From SIG622 sp045596605 (GTDB taxonomy: Bacteria > Bacillota > Clostridia > Oscillospirales > CAG-382), in the NCBI GenBank assembly GCA_045596605.1, contig JAZOCR010000165.1, positions 1 through 6,074 of the forward strand: a DNA stretch of 6,074 nucleotides, read 5' to 3'. The first letter of the stretch is position 1; the number at the start of each line of letters is the position of its first letter. The notes beneath the pieces are model-generated. The model ran no database searches. It was not told the origin of the DNA and worked only from the letters and a program-made list of their open reading frames with translations. Shown here piece after piece: positions 1-6,017 of this stretch. A program made the translations under genes and the position numbers.

Positions 1-1972
1 TACCATCATTGCCATTTCGTTCTGCCTGTTCAACAAATTCCATCCAAGCATCTGCTTTCTCTCTATGTGCTTGGTAATCATAATCTACGACATCTACTAT
101 AAGAGGATTTTCTATTTTTAAATACAGATGATACAGATTCCCTTTGACTTTAAGTTTGTCTGCAGCTTCTTTGCCTTGCAAAGCCTCAATAACTCCATAC
201 GGATAATACGAATTTGCTGTTTCTTTGTCTGCCGCAAAAAACCACCTTTTGCTCGTCTCGGTGTGTGTATTAGAGCCAAGCTTATCCTTCGAAAAGAAAG
301 TAAATGTTTCTCTTGTGCCGTGCCAAGCCTCATATGTATATCCATTTACCTTTGCCGCCTGTGCGACCATTCGTTTCATTGAGCTTGTATCTTTTGCCTT
401 AACTAATTTTTTGTACTTGGTATCGTTTTTGTTGTTAGTATATTTTATCGTTTCTGCAATTCCTTCGTACTTAAGTTCTCTCTGATTTTCATCAAGCATA
501 CCATCGGGCAAATATCTTAACAAATCTTTCCCCTTGACAAATTTTGTAATCCGTGATATACTGATATCAGAAACCAAGCGAGGACGAGAAGCTTCGGTAT
601 CATTTATGATATTAAGAGTCCGTCCTGTGACCTTGGTTTTTTCTATTTTGTCTTGACAAACAACAACGTGTAATGAATATGTGCCATCCACAAAACCTTT
701 TACACCAAATCGCACAGGAATAAAATCGTTTCCTTCTATATACCCTCCTAAAAGTTCATAAACCTCTTTCACCGAAGTATCGTGATAATATCTGTTTATA
801 TGGCATTCTATTCCAATGGAATTTTCAACAGAATCACGGAGCACAGGGAGAAGCCTTGCGAGCTGTTCTAAATCGGTGACTTTTTTATTAATGCTTTCGT
901 CAACACCACCCCGAGAAAAGAAAACTCCAAAGTCCATGTCTTTCACAGATATGGGCTTTTTGTCATCGGTAAACACACTAAAATGTTCACCTATTTTCCT
1001 GATAGCTGCCTTAACTATTTTATCCTCATTGCTACGAAGATTTTCAACTTCATTTGAAATTGTTTCGTCTGTTTTTTGGTGGTATATAGGTGCAGCAACA
1101 CTCTTTCCTGAAAGTATCCCTGTTCTTTCCTCGTCACTCATATCCGCAGTTATCCGTTCAATACTTTTCTCCGCCAACTGCTCGTCTTCAATGTTTACAT
1201 TTTGTTTATTGTTTTTTTCGTGAGAATTGAGTATACTATTATCGAAGTTTGACCGATCTTCGTCTTGGACGTCGGCTGTGGGATTTTCTTCCAACAGCGT
1301 AGTTTCGGCAGACTTCTTTTTTTTATAATCTCCTTTTTGCATATAGAAAGTCTGTAAATTCAAACTTCTTTTTTTGTGAGATACTATCTCAAAACTTGTT
1401 AACGTTCCATCTGAAAAAACTTTTTTGAATAGTAAACCATTCATTTTATTACCTTTTTCATAGTAATAATCAAAATGCACCGTATCAAATTCAACAATAG
1501 TATCAGCCATTCTGTCGAGATAATCAATAATATCTTCTTTTGTCAAAGACTTTTCATCCGCCAAATGACGGATACTGTCAAGTGTTACCGCAACAGAATA
1601 ATCCTTACCGTTTTTAAAAAGTGTACCATTTAATTCTTTAGGAATGTTTGGTATACTTTTTTCTATTTTGCTTAGGATTTCAGTGGGAATAATTCCGAAA
1701 TATGCCGTTGCTTTCTTTTGAGGATTGTCAAAAGCAAGATTTACAATATCCTTAAGCTTTTCAAAAGAACCAACAATATAATCGCCACGTTGATTTATGA
1801 AACCTGTCAACTCCTCATTATACGGCAGCAAGAAATCATTTGCAAAACCGTTTTTTGAATCACGAAAGGAAAATTGTGCGTTACTATCTTCAACTTTTTT
1901 GTTCGCCAAAGCCTCTCCCGTTATTCCCTCCGTCTCAAGAGCCTTATTTGCCTCAATAGCAGACATAAGCAT
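1..1972 (-). CDS. Partial polyvalent mobile-element protein with PBECR-like, LPD-like and ADP-ribosyltransferase (ART-PolyVal-like) regions
   Basis: The frame is open without a stop for 657 codons from ATG at 1972 to the left edge, so the C-terminus is missing. Residues about 34-215 (FSFRDSKNGF ... SIRHLADE ... VHFDYYYEK ... SLNLQTFYM) resemble the PBECR/barnase-like C-terminal domains of MuF-type phage proteins. Residues about 225-310 form a polar, acidic linker. Residues about 310-510 (DFGVFFSRGGVDESI, VYELLGGYIEGNDFIPV, LLRYLPDGMLDENQRE) look like a domain shared by large phage and ICE proteins of gut Clostridia. Residues about 545-657 fit an ADP-ribosyltransferase: His551 in WHGTRE, KLGSNT, the aromatic pair Tyr589-Tyr590 in ETANSYY, a strand ending NPLIVDV, then NGNDG where the window stops; the last catalytic motif would lie beyond. 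Family knowledge: such proteins enter the recipient with phage or conjugative DNA and act on host proteins. Start is uncertain: ATG 1972 and ATG 1966 lack a good Shine-Dalgarno, and the frame stays open up to 2059. It may be 5'-truncated. No own promoter seen. Confidence 0.7.
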   Translation of the reverse strand, partial: MLMSAIEANKALETEGITGEALANKKVEDSNAQFSFRDSKNGFANDFLLPYNEELTGFINQRGDYIVGSFEKLKDIVNLAFDNPQKKATAYFGIIPTEILSKIEKSIPNIPKELNGTLFKNGKDYSVAVTLDSIRHLADEKSLTKEDIIDYLDRMADTIVEFDTVHFDYYYEKGNKMNGLLFKKVFSDGTLTSFEIVSHKKRSLNLQTFYMQKGDYKKKKSAETTLLEENPTADVQDEDRSNFDNSILNSHEKNNKQNVNIEDEQLAEKSIERITADMSDEERTGILSGKSVAAPIYHQKTDETISNEVENLRSNEDKIVKAAIRKIGEHFSVFTDDKKPISVKDMDFGVFFSRGGVDESINKKVTDLEQLARLLPVLRDSVENSIGIECHINRYYHDTSVKEVYELLGGYIEGNDFIPVRFGVKGFVDGTYSLHVVVCQDKIEKTKVTGRTLNIINDTEASRPRLVSDISISRITKFVKGKDLLRYLPDGMLDENQRELKYEGIAETIKYTNNKNDTKYKKLVKAKDTSSMKRMVAQAAKVNGYTYEAWHGTRETFTFFSKDKLGSNTHTETSKRWFFAADKETANSYYPYGVIEALQGKEAADKLKVKGNLYHLYLKIENPLIVDVVDYDYQAHREKADAWMEFVEQAERNGNDG

Positions 1973-2000
1973 CTTATCCCACAGCTTTGAGATTTCCTGC

Positions 2001-2037
2001 AAAAAAACAACCGGGCAGTGAATTTTCACCGTCCGGT
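2001..2037 (-). terminator. Rho-independent terminator of manA, possibly bidirectional
   Basis: Read on the minus strand, ACCGGACGGTGAA pairs with TTCACTGCCCGGT (one A-C mismatch, one G-U pair) and is followed by TTGTTTTTTT. It begins 18 bases after the manA stop. A run of seven T also follows on the plus strand at 2040-2046, so it could stop transcription both ways. It separates manA from the mobile-element gene, which argues against co-transcription of the two. Confidence 0.88.
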
Positions 2038-2055
2038 AATTTTTTTCAATACTTA

Positions 2056-3054
2056 TTATTCAGAGGTATAACCGAGAATGAACTTTGATGCGCTATTTGA
2101 AACAATTTCAAAATCGGTAAGTGCCGCCGGGATAAGTACGCTTTCGGCTGCCTTGAACTCTATAACTTCGTTGTCACACATGATTTTTCCTGCGCCCTCA
2201 ACGCACATAACGTGCATCATTTTATCGTAGCCTGTGTAGGCTTTATTTCCGCCGTTTTCGGAAAATTCAAGAACGTCAACTCCAAAGAACTGTGAGTCAA
2301 CAACATTATTGGGTGTTCCAATAATAACGTTATTACATTCCTTGCCAAAGGAAGCATCGCCGGAAAAGTCGGTTTTAACAACCTCTTTTGCAGCATCAAT
2401 GTGAAGCTCACGGGGCTTCCCGTCTGCACCTACTCTTCCGTAGTCATATATTCTGAATGTGGAGTTTGAGTTCTGCTGTACCTCGGCAATAAGTATTCCT
2501 GCTCCAATTGCGTGAACAAGTCCTGCCGGAATATAGTAAACGTCGCCCTTTTTAACCTCTACGTAATTAAGGTATTTTGAAACGTTGCCTTCGTCAAGGG
2601 CTTTTGTGAACTCATCGGATTTCATATCAGTTCCCGGTACAAGTCCGTAAACAAGCTTTGCTCCCGGCTCCGCATCAACGATATACCACATTTCGGTTTT
2701 TCCGCTGTCAATGCCGTGAGAATGTGCATAGGCATCATCGGGATGTACCTGAACGGAAAGGTTGTCCTTTGCGTCAATAAGCTTTACAAGAAGTGGGAAA
2801 TCATATGCTTTTTTGTCTGCATAAGCACTTCCGCAAAGAGCTTCCATACCCACCTTTTCTGCATATTGGGAAAGGGAAAATCCTGCGGCTTCGCCGTTTT
2901 CGATAGTATTCTCACCGTCACCACGAAGAGTAAGCGTCCAGGCTTCTGCAATTCTCGTTCCCTTTTCGGAAAGTCCAAAATTATCGGAAAGCTGTGTTCC
3001 TCCCCATATAATGTCTTTAAGTACGGCTTTTAGTTTAATCGGATAAATTTTCAT
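2056..3054 (-). CDS. manA: Mannose-6-phosphate isomerase, class I
   Basis: This 332-residue protein should interconvert mannose 6-phosphate and fructose 6-phosphate in the cytoplasm, linking mannose use and GDP-mannose precursor supply to glycolysis. It has the class I zinc-dependent cupin signature. The expected metal ligands are Gln102 and His104 in SVQVHPDD, Glu121 in GKTEMWYI and His181 in IPAGLVHAIGAG. The likely catalytic Arg201 sits in STFRIYDYGR. The N-terminus (YPIKLKAVLKDIIWGG) is typical, and the length matches the short Bacillota form (about 315-330 residues) rather than the longer enterobacterial one. ATG 3054 is preceded by GAAAGGAA at a normal distance (3061-3068). It is a single-gene unit: divergent from the small plus-strand gene upstream, with its own terminator downstream. 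No sugar transporter or other mannose gene is in the window, so its physiological role (catabolism or glycan precursor) cannot be told. Confidence 0.95.
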   Translation of the reverse strand: MKIYPIKLKAVLKDIIWGGTQLSDNFGLSEKGTRIAEAWTLTLRGDGENTIENGEAAGFSLSQYAEKVGMEALCGSAYADKKAYDFPLLVKLIDAKDNLSVQVHPDDAYAHSHGIDSGKTEMWYIVDAEPGAKLVYGLVPGTDMKSDEFTKALDEGNVSKYLNYVEVKKGDVYYIPAGLVHAIGAGILIAEVQQNSNSTFRIYDYGRVGADGKPRELHIDAAKEVVKTDFSGDASFGKECNNVIIGTPNNVVDSQFFGVDVLEFSENGGNKAYTGYDKMMHVMCVEGAGKIMCDNEVIEFKAAESVLIPAALTDFEIVSNSASKFILGYTSE

Positions 3055-3159
3055 TTCAGTTTCCTTTCAAAAATAAAAAAATAAATTTTAGTTTTATGTA
3101 TACTTCTGCTTCGTTTCGGGAAAATTATTATCGACATATAAGAAAGTGAGGTGTTTCAA
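3055..3159. promoter_or_regulatory. Divergent intergenic region between manA and the QN-repeat gene
   Basis: This 105-base AT-rich spacer must hold the promoters of both divergent genes. I find no convincing sigma-A pair for either. On the minus strand TATACA (about 3096-3101) could be a manA -10 element but lacks a good -35. On the plus strand CATATAAG (3135-3142), 18 bases before the ATG, faintly recalls the -10 of sporulation sigma factors E and K, again without a matching -35. No operator-like palindrome was noticed. Confidence 0.3.
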
Positions 3160-3324
3160 ATGTCAAAAAATAATAATCAGAATAATTCTCAGAACAACTC
3201 TCAAAACAGAAGCCAGAACAACTCTCAGAATAATTCCCAGAACAGAAGCCAGAACAACTCTCAGAACAAGAACCAGAATAATTCTCAGAACAAGAATCAG
3301 AACTATCCTGAAAGCAGAATCTGA
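3160..3324 (+). CDS. Small basic Asn/Gln-rich QN-x-S repeat protein
   Basis: The gene encodes 54 residues: MSKNNN, then ten tetrapeptides (six QNNS, two QNRS, two QNKN), then QNYPESRI. By count 22 residues are Asn, 11 Gln and 10 Ser; six are Lys/Arg against one Glu, so it is basic and probably disordered. It has no signal peptide, Cys or membrane segment. It looks real for three reasons: GAGGTG (3148-3153) is a strong ribosome site 6 bases before the ATG, a hairpin follows the stop, and synonymous codons vary along the repeat (AAT/AAC, TCT/TCC/AGC) while the amino-acid pattern holds. I do not know its function. Similar low-complexity Asn/Gln-rich small proteins occur in Clostridia; a spore-associated or nucleic-acid-binding role is only a guess. 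It is the sole plus-strand gene, divergent from manA and convergent with the AraC gene. The same stretch is also open in other frames, including a Ser/Cys-rich antisense frame, which I reject. Confidence 0.68.
   Translation: MSKNNNQNNSQNNSQNRSQNNSQNNSQNRSQNNSQNKNQNNSQNKNQNYPESRI
3178..3303 (+). repeat. Coding 12-bp tandem repeat with a 36-bp higher-order unit
   Basis: About ten degenerate copies of a 12-base unit (consensus CAGAAYAAYTCT) encode QN-x-S. Within it a 26-base stretch at 3205-3230 recurs without change at 3241-3266, giving a 36-base period that corresponds to QNRS-QNNS-QNNS/QNKN. This suggests growth by slippage or unequal crossing-over, so copy number may vary between strains. 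Confidence 0.85.
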
Positions 3325-3338
3325 AGCTTTCAAGAATG

Positions 3339-3360
3339 AGGGAGGGTTTCCTCCCTTTAC
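3339..3360 (+). terminator. Hairpin after the QN-repeat gene
   Basis: AGGGAGG (3339-3345) pairs with CCTCCCT (3350-3356) around a GTTT loop, 14 bases after the stop codon. The following T run is short (TT then ACATATTATACT), so as an intrinsic terminator it may be moderate. The stronger hairpin at 3437-3457 may back it up. Confidence 0.6.
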
Positions 3361-3426
3361 ATATTATACTATATAAGGCACTTATTGTCAAGGAAAAGAT
3401 GCTTTTAAATTTTAGACAATTTGGTG

Positions 3427-3457
3427 CAAAACGAAAAGCCCCGCACAAGGCGGGGCT
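3427..3457 (-). terminator. Rho-independent terminator of the AraC-type gene
   Basis: A perfect 8-bp stem, AGCCCCGC (3437-3444) with GCGGGGCT (3450-3457), encloses a 5-base loop. On the minus strand it is followed by TTTCGTTTTGC and begins 4 bases after the regulator's stop codon. On the plus strand it is followed only by AAAATTATTT, so the minus-strand role is clearer. It faces the convergent QN-repeat gene. Confidence 0.9.
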
Positions 3458-3461
3458 AAAA

Positions 3462-4664
3462 TTATTTACTATATCTGCAATTTTTAGCAACCTTTATAAG
3501 TCCTATACTCTCACACATAGCTATTCCAAGAGGAGAATCGTCATATTCTGCATTAGCGTTACCAATAGCTGCGTTATCTTTTAAGCAACTATCAATAGCA
3601 TACCTCCAAATAAGCTCAGCTGCTTTTTCTTCTTTATCTGTGTGAATAGTAAAGATTGCTCCGATATCGTATTTTCTAAGTTCACGGATTTGGTCAAGCG
3701 TCGGCATAGCAAGGCAAACAAGCTTGTCGCCATTAAAAACACCCATAGGCTTCATACCGGCGTTGCCTTTTCCGTCAAAATGAATTTGAATTGCTCTTAC
3801 ATGACATTCGACACATCCACCACTTCCCCAAAACGCTTTAATCGCAGGCATATCTCCTTCAGTCAGCAAACGAACTGACATATCCTCATATTCGGGAACA
3901 TCGACAGTTTCCTTTGCATAAATCATATCGTAACCACAACGACATGTCAACCCAAGCTTTGCCACCTGCACATCAAAGCTTTCCCATTCCTCATCAACAG
4001 ATCTGCGAATGGAAAATTTCGGATTTGCGAGTTTTGCAAAAAGCTTCAAATATTGCAAAGCGTCTTCCTCATTTTCACACACAAGCATTACAGAGGGATC
4101 GACCGAATTGTAATCCGACACATAAACAAAGTGCTGTAGCGCTTCAGGATTGCCGAGAGTAAGAATTTCAGATTCCGCAACGGTTATTCCTACAATATCT
4201 TCGGCATACTTCAGCGGATTATGGGTAAAGCAAAAATCAAGAGCAAGGTCAATATCCGACACTTTTAATTCCGGAAAACTCCGTCTGAAATGGCTGATTG
4301 AAATTCTGCCGGAAAGGTCGTGCCAGGTTACCGCCTCGTTTGAATACTTTTCACGGTATTCACTTGGCGTAATGCTGTAAAAGCTTTTGAACGCACGGGT
4401 AAAGCTTTCAGGGCTGGCATAACCAAAATCCAGAGCAATATCAAGCACTGTCTTTTGCGTTCTTCTGAGCTCAAGCGCACTTCTTGTAAGCTTGTAAATA
4501 CGGGAGTATTCCACAGGGCTGTATCCCGTATGCTGTCTGAAGATTGCATCAAAGTAGTTTAGCGAAAATCCTGCGTTGTCCGCAATGCTTTGTAGCGATA
4601 GATTGTCTTTGGGATTCTTTTGAATAAAACTGATGGCTTTGTCGATTAAATTTTTGTTTTCCAT
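3462..4664 (-). CDS. AraC-family transcriptional regulator with C-terminal GNAT-like region
   Basis: This 400-residue protein has its DNA-binding domain at the N-terminus. Residues about 8-105 contain the two AraC helix-turn-helix motifs: LSLQSIADNAGFSLNYFDAI (22-41), and TVLDIALDFGYASPESFTRA followed by FKSFYSITPSEYRE (72-105). The rest is unusual. Residues 110-260 are unassigned and include CRCGYDM. From about residue 263 (SVRLLTEGDMPAIKAFW) the pattern recalls a GNAT acetyltransferase: GVFNGDKLVCLAMP as central strands, AIFTIHTDKEEKAAELIWRY as the acetyl-CoA-loop region, and NANAEYDDSPLGIAMCESIG as the final motif. The classical acetyl-CoA loop (Q/RxxGxG/A) is not clear, so this part may sense a ligand rather than acetylate. 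Start ATG 4664 has AGGAG (4672-4676) 7 bases upstream. It is a single-gene unit with two possible promoters and a strong terminator. Its target is unknown. Confidence 0.85.
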   Translation of the reverse strand: MENKNLIDKAISFIQKNPKDNLSLQSIADNAGFSLNYFDAIFRQHTGYSPVEYSRIYKLTRSALELRRTQKTVLDIALDFGYASPESFTRAFKSFYSITPSEYREKYSNEAVTWHDLSGRISISHFRRSFPELKVSDIDLALDFCFTHNPLKYAEDIVGITVAESEILTLGNPEALQHFVYVSDYNSVDPSVMLVCENEEDALQYLKLFAKLANPKFSIRRSVDEEWESFDVQVAKLGLTCRCGYDMIYAKETVDVPEYEDMSVRLLTEGDMPAIKAFWGSGGCVECHVRAIQIHFDGKGNAGMKPMGVFNGDKLVCLAMPTLDQIRELRKYDIGAIFTIHTDKEEKAAELIWRYAIDSCLKDNAAIGNANAEYDDSPLGIAMCESIGLIKVAKNCRYSK

Positions 4665-4689
4665 AAAGTCATCTCCTTTCTGTGACTAC

Positions 4690-4719
4690 ATTTTAGCATA
4701 CGGATATGTCAGTTGTCCT
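4690..4719 (-). promoter_or_regulatory. Probable proximal promoter of the AraC-type gene (extended -10)
   Basis: Minus strand: AGGACA (4714-4719), an 18-base spacer, then TAAAAT (4690-4695) preceded by TGC, i.e. an extended -10 (TGCTAAAAT). It would start transcription about 20 bases before the start codon, close to the AGGAG ribosome site. The -35 is poor (4 of 6), compensated by the TGn. Confidence 0.5.
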
Positions 4720-4740
4720 TGCAGAAATTACTGATTTTAT

Positions 4741-4769
4741 ATTATATCACAAAAGATTTCGAAAGTAAA
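4741..4769 (-). promoter_or_regulatory. Possible distal sigma-A promoter of the AraC-type gene
   Basis: Minus strand: TTTACT (4764-4769), a 17-base spacer, then a consensus TATAAT (4741-4746). It lies about 75 bases before the start codon and would give a short leader. The -35 matches 4 of 6 positions. Local AT-richness makes chance TATAAT likely, so the choice between this and the proximal promoter is open. Confidence 0.5.
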
Positions 4770-4843
4770 CTACTTATTCGGCACGCACATTAACTAACGG
4801 GCTGTACGATTTCCCGTCTTGCCAAATACAAGTTGATTTATAT

Positions 4844-4875
4844 AAAAGGCACACCTGTTATATAGCAGGTGCGCC
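4844..4875 (-). terminator. Rho-independent terminator retained from the lost alcohol dehydrogenase gene
   Basis: On the minus strand GGCGCACCTG pairs with CAGGTGTGCC, with one G-U wobble, around an 8-base loop, followed by TTTTATATAAA. On the plus strand the same position is an A-C mismatch, which supports the minus orientation. It lies 24 bases after the stop of the dehydrogenase remnant and now probably ends transcripts of the XRE-TPR gene. Confidence 0.82.
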
Positions 4876-4899
4876 AATCGTTGTTATGCTTTTATTAAA

Positions 4900-5043
4900 T
4901 TAAATAAGCGATTCGTAAAGACGTGTAATATCTTCAACCGAAGTATCCTTGGAATTTCCGGGACGGCAAGCGTCGTCGAATTCACTTTGTGCGAGGAAAG
5001 AAATATTCTCTAAACCAAAAAACAATTCCTCAGCCGCCTTAAA
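4900..5043 (-). pseudogene. C-terminal remnant of an iron-containing alcohol dehydrogenase
   Basis: The frame is open for 47 codons (FKAAEELFFGLENISFLA, then QSEFDDACRPGN, then SKDTSVEDITRLYESLI) and ends at TAA 4900. An in-frame TAG at 5044-5046 closes it upstream. The pattern 'I..LA.....DAC.PGN...TSVEDI..LY.SL' matches the extreme C-terminus of group III iron-dependent alcohol dehydrogenases, where D-x-C-x-x-x-N-P-R followed by S/T-x-E-D-I is typical; here the NPR is NSK. No start codon with a ribosome site exists, and the catalytic and iron-binding parts of the roughly 380-400-residue enzyme are absent. The XRE-TPR gene ends 5 bases upstream, so the rest was lost when that gene arrived or through deletion. 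The original terminator remains downstream. Alternative: a chance similarity in a non-coding tail; the length and pattern of the match make this less likely. Confidence 0.65.
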
Positions 5044-5048
5044 CTAAT

Positions 5049-5978
5049 TTATTTTATTTTGTCTTCTATTTCCTTTGCATAACCAAGAGCCTGCTCGGCT
5101 TCTACGTCATATCCGTTTTTACGGTGAATATCCGCAATTTCAAAATAAATCTGATATGCTTCTTTGAATTTCCCAAGCTTTCTGTAGCACATAGCAATAG
5201 AATATTTTTCATCACAAAAATACGTTCCTATTTCTCCGGCTTTTTCCAAAAACTCAATAGCCTCATTATATTTTTCCATATTCTCAAGAATATGTCCGGC
5301 ACGACAATACAGCTCCCAATTATCAGGGAATTTTTGCATCGCCTCTTTGCAAACAGAAAGTGCCTTTTCATATTGCTTTGCCATCTGGTATGCATCTATA
5401 AGCAAGCACCATTCTCGCTCGTCAAGCTCTCCGCAAGCTTCATCCATCTTGCGCTGGCGTTCCTTCAGAATTTCTTCTCCCTTTCCAAAAGAAAAAAGCA
5501 TCTGCTGTTTCATATCAGCCGCTCTTCTATAAGGAAGCGAATTTTTATCCGTTTTATCAGCTAAAACTTCGTCAAACCATTTGAGTGCCTCTTCTTTGCA
5601 ATCATACATCATAGCCTTATGAAGCCAGCCATAATCCCACTTGTCGTGTAACGACAACTCGCCCGATTTCATCAGCTTTTGGTATTCAAGACGGCATCTT
5701 AAAAAATCTTCCGGGTCTCCGCTTATTTCATAGAGTGCAGACAATCTTTGTGCGTAGTTTTCGTAAGCGACGGACTGCTTCTTGAAAAAATCGTCTACAA
5801 TAACACCGTAAATTTTAGCAATTTCGGGGAGCATCAATACGTCGGGCAAGGTAGTTCCGCACTCCCAGCGTGATACGGCTTGTGCGCTGACGCAAAGCAT
5901 CCCGGCAACTTCTTCTTGTGTGTATTTTTTTGCAAGTCTGAACTTTTTCATATTTTCAGAAAACACAGTAGAATTCAT
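5049..5978 (-). CDS. XRE-family transcriptional regulator with C-terminal TPR repeats
   Basis: The 309-residue protein has a Cro/CI-type helix-turn-helix at residues about 9-66 (YTQEEVAGMLCVSAQAVSRW, with the recognition helix around SAQAVSRWECG, and LPEIAKIYGVIVDDFF closing the domain). The rest is helical. TPR-like units are clear at about 188-220 (LLIDAYQMAKQYEKALSVCK), 221-253 (YCRAGHILENMEKYNEAIEF) and 255-291 (YSIAMCYRKLGKFKEAYQIY); residues 70-185 probably hold more degenerate ones. Size and order resemble peptide-sensing RRNPP regulators, but this layout is also common in clostridial XRE-TPR proteins with no known ligand. Start ATG 5978 is supported by AAAGGAGA (AGGAG at 5986-5990, 7 bases upstream). 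A good promoter and a palindrome lie just upstream, suggesting autoregulation. No small signal-peptide gene follows; instead the dehydrogenase remnant abuts the stop codon. Confidence 0.88.
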   Translation of the reverse strand: MNSTVFSENMKKFRLAKKYTQEEVAGMLCVSAQAVSRWECGTTLPDVLMLPEIAKIYGVIVDDFFKKQSVAYENYAQRLSALYEISGDPEDFLRCRLEYQKLMKSGELSLHDKWDYGWLHKAMMYDCKEEALKWFDEVLADKTDKNSLPYRRAADMKQQMLFSFGKGEEILKERQRKMDEACGELDEREWCLLIDAYQMAKQYEKALSVCKEAMQKFPDNWELYCRAGHILENMEKYNEAIEFLEKAGEIGTYFCDEKYSIAMCYRKLGKFKEAYQIYFEIADIHRKNGYDVEAEQALGYAKEIEDKIK

Positions 5979-6001
5979 ATTAAATCTCCTTTTAGTTTTT
6001 T

Positions 6002-6011
6002 GTAAGCTTAC
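6002..6011. promoter_or_regulatory. Candidate operator palindrome before the XRE-TPR gene
   Basis: GTAAGCTTAC is a perfect 10-bp palindrome placed 7-16 bases after the -10 hexamer, covering the expected transcription start, and 23 bases before the start codon. XRE repressors commonly bind such sites in their own promoters. A perfect 10-bp palindrome can arise by chance in a window of this size, but its position is telling. It is too short for an mRNA hairpin without a loop. Confidence 0.45.
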
Positions 6012-6017
6012 GGTTAT

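Noticed and set aside
816..1223. Plus-strand open frame of 135 codons, Ser/Leu-rich
   Set aside because: It lies antisense to the long mobile-element gene, whose protein shows coherent domain motifs. No ribosome site or recognisable product.
3178..3303. Possible CRISPR or regulatory iteron array
   Set aside because: Units are 12 bases, contiguous, without spacers, and encode a consistent tetrapeptide, so a coding repeat explains them.
3146..3376. Plus-strand frame with Arg/Thr/Ile-rich repeat overlapping the QN gene
   Set aside because: Out-of-frame shadow of the same repeat. It runs through the hairpin at 3339-3356, its start is not served by the GAGGTG site, and its synonymous pattern makes no sense.
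3128..3490. Minus-strand open frame with a striking Ser/Cys-rich repeat (SCSESCSGFCSG-like), looking like a cysteine-rich peptide
   Set aside because: It is the antisense of the QN repeat: a 12-base period keeps other frames open. It has no ribosome site of its own and overlaps the AraC gene's end and both terminators.
4776..4843. Spacer between the AraC promoter region and the dehydrogenase terminator examined for genes or RNA
   Set aside because: No open frame, hairpin or promoter pair convincing enough to report; CGGG...CCCG near 4797-4815 is only a 4-bp stem.
4900..5043. A genuine small protein of about 47 residues
   Set aside because: No start codon with a ribosome site, upstream stop in frame, and clear resemblance to the end of a larger enzyme.
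5124..5564. Plus-strand open frame of 146 codons, Phe/Ile-rich, resembling membrane segments
   Set aside because: Antisense of the TPR region of the XRE gene; hydrophobic content is the usual shadow of Lys/Glu-rich helices.
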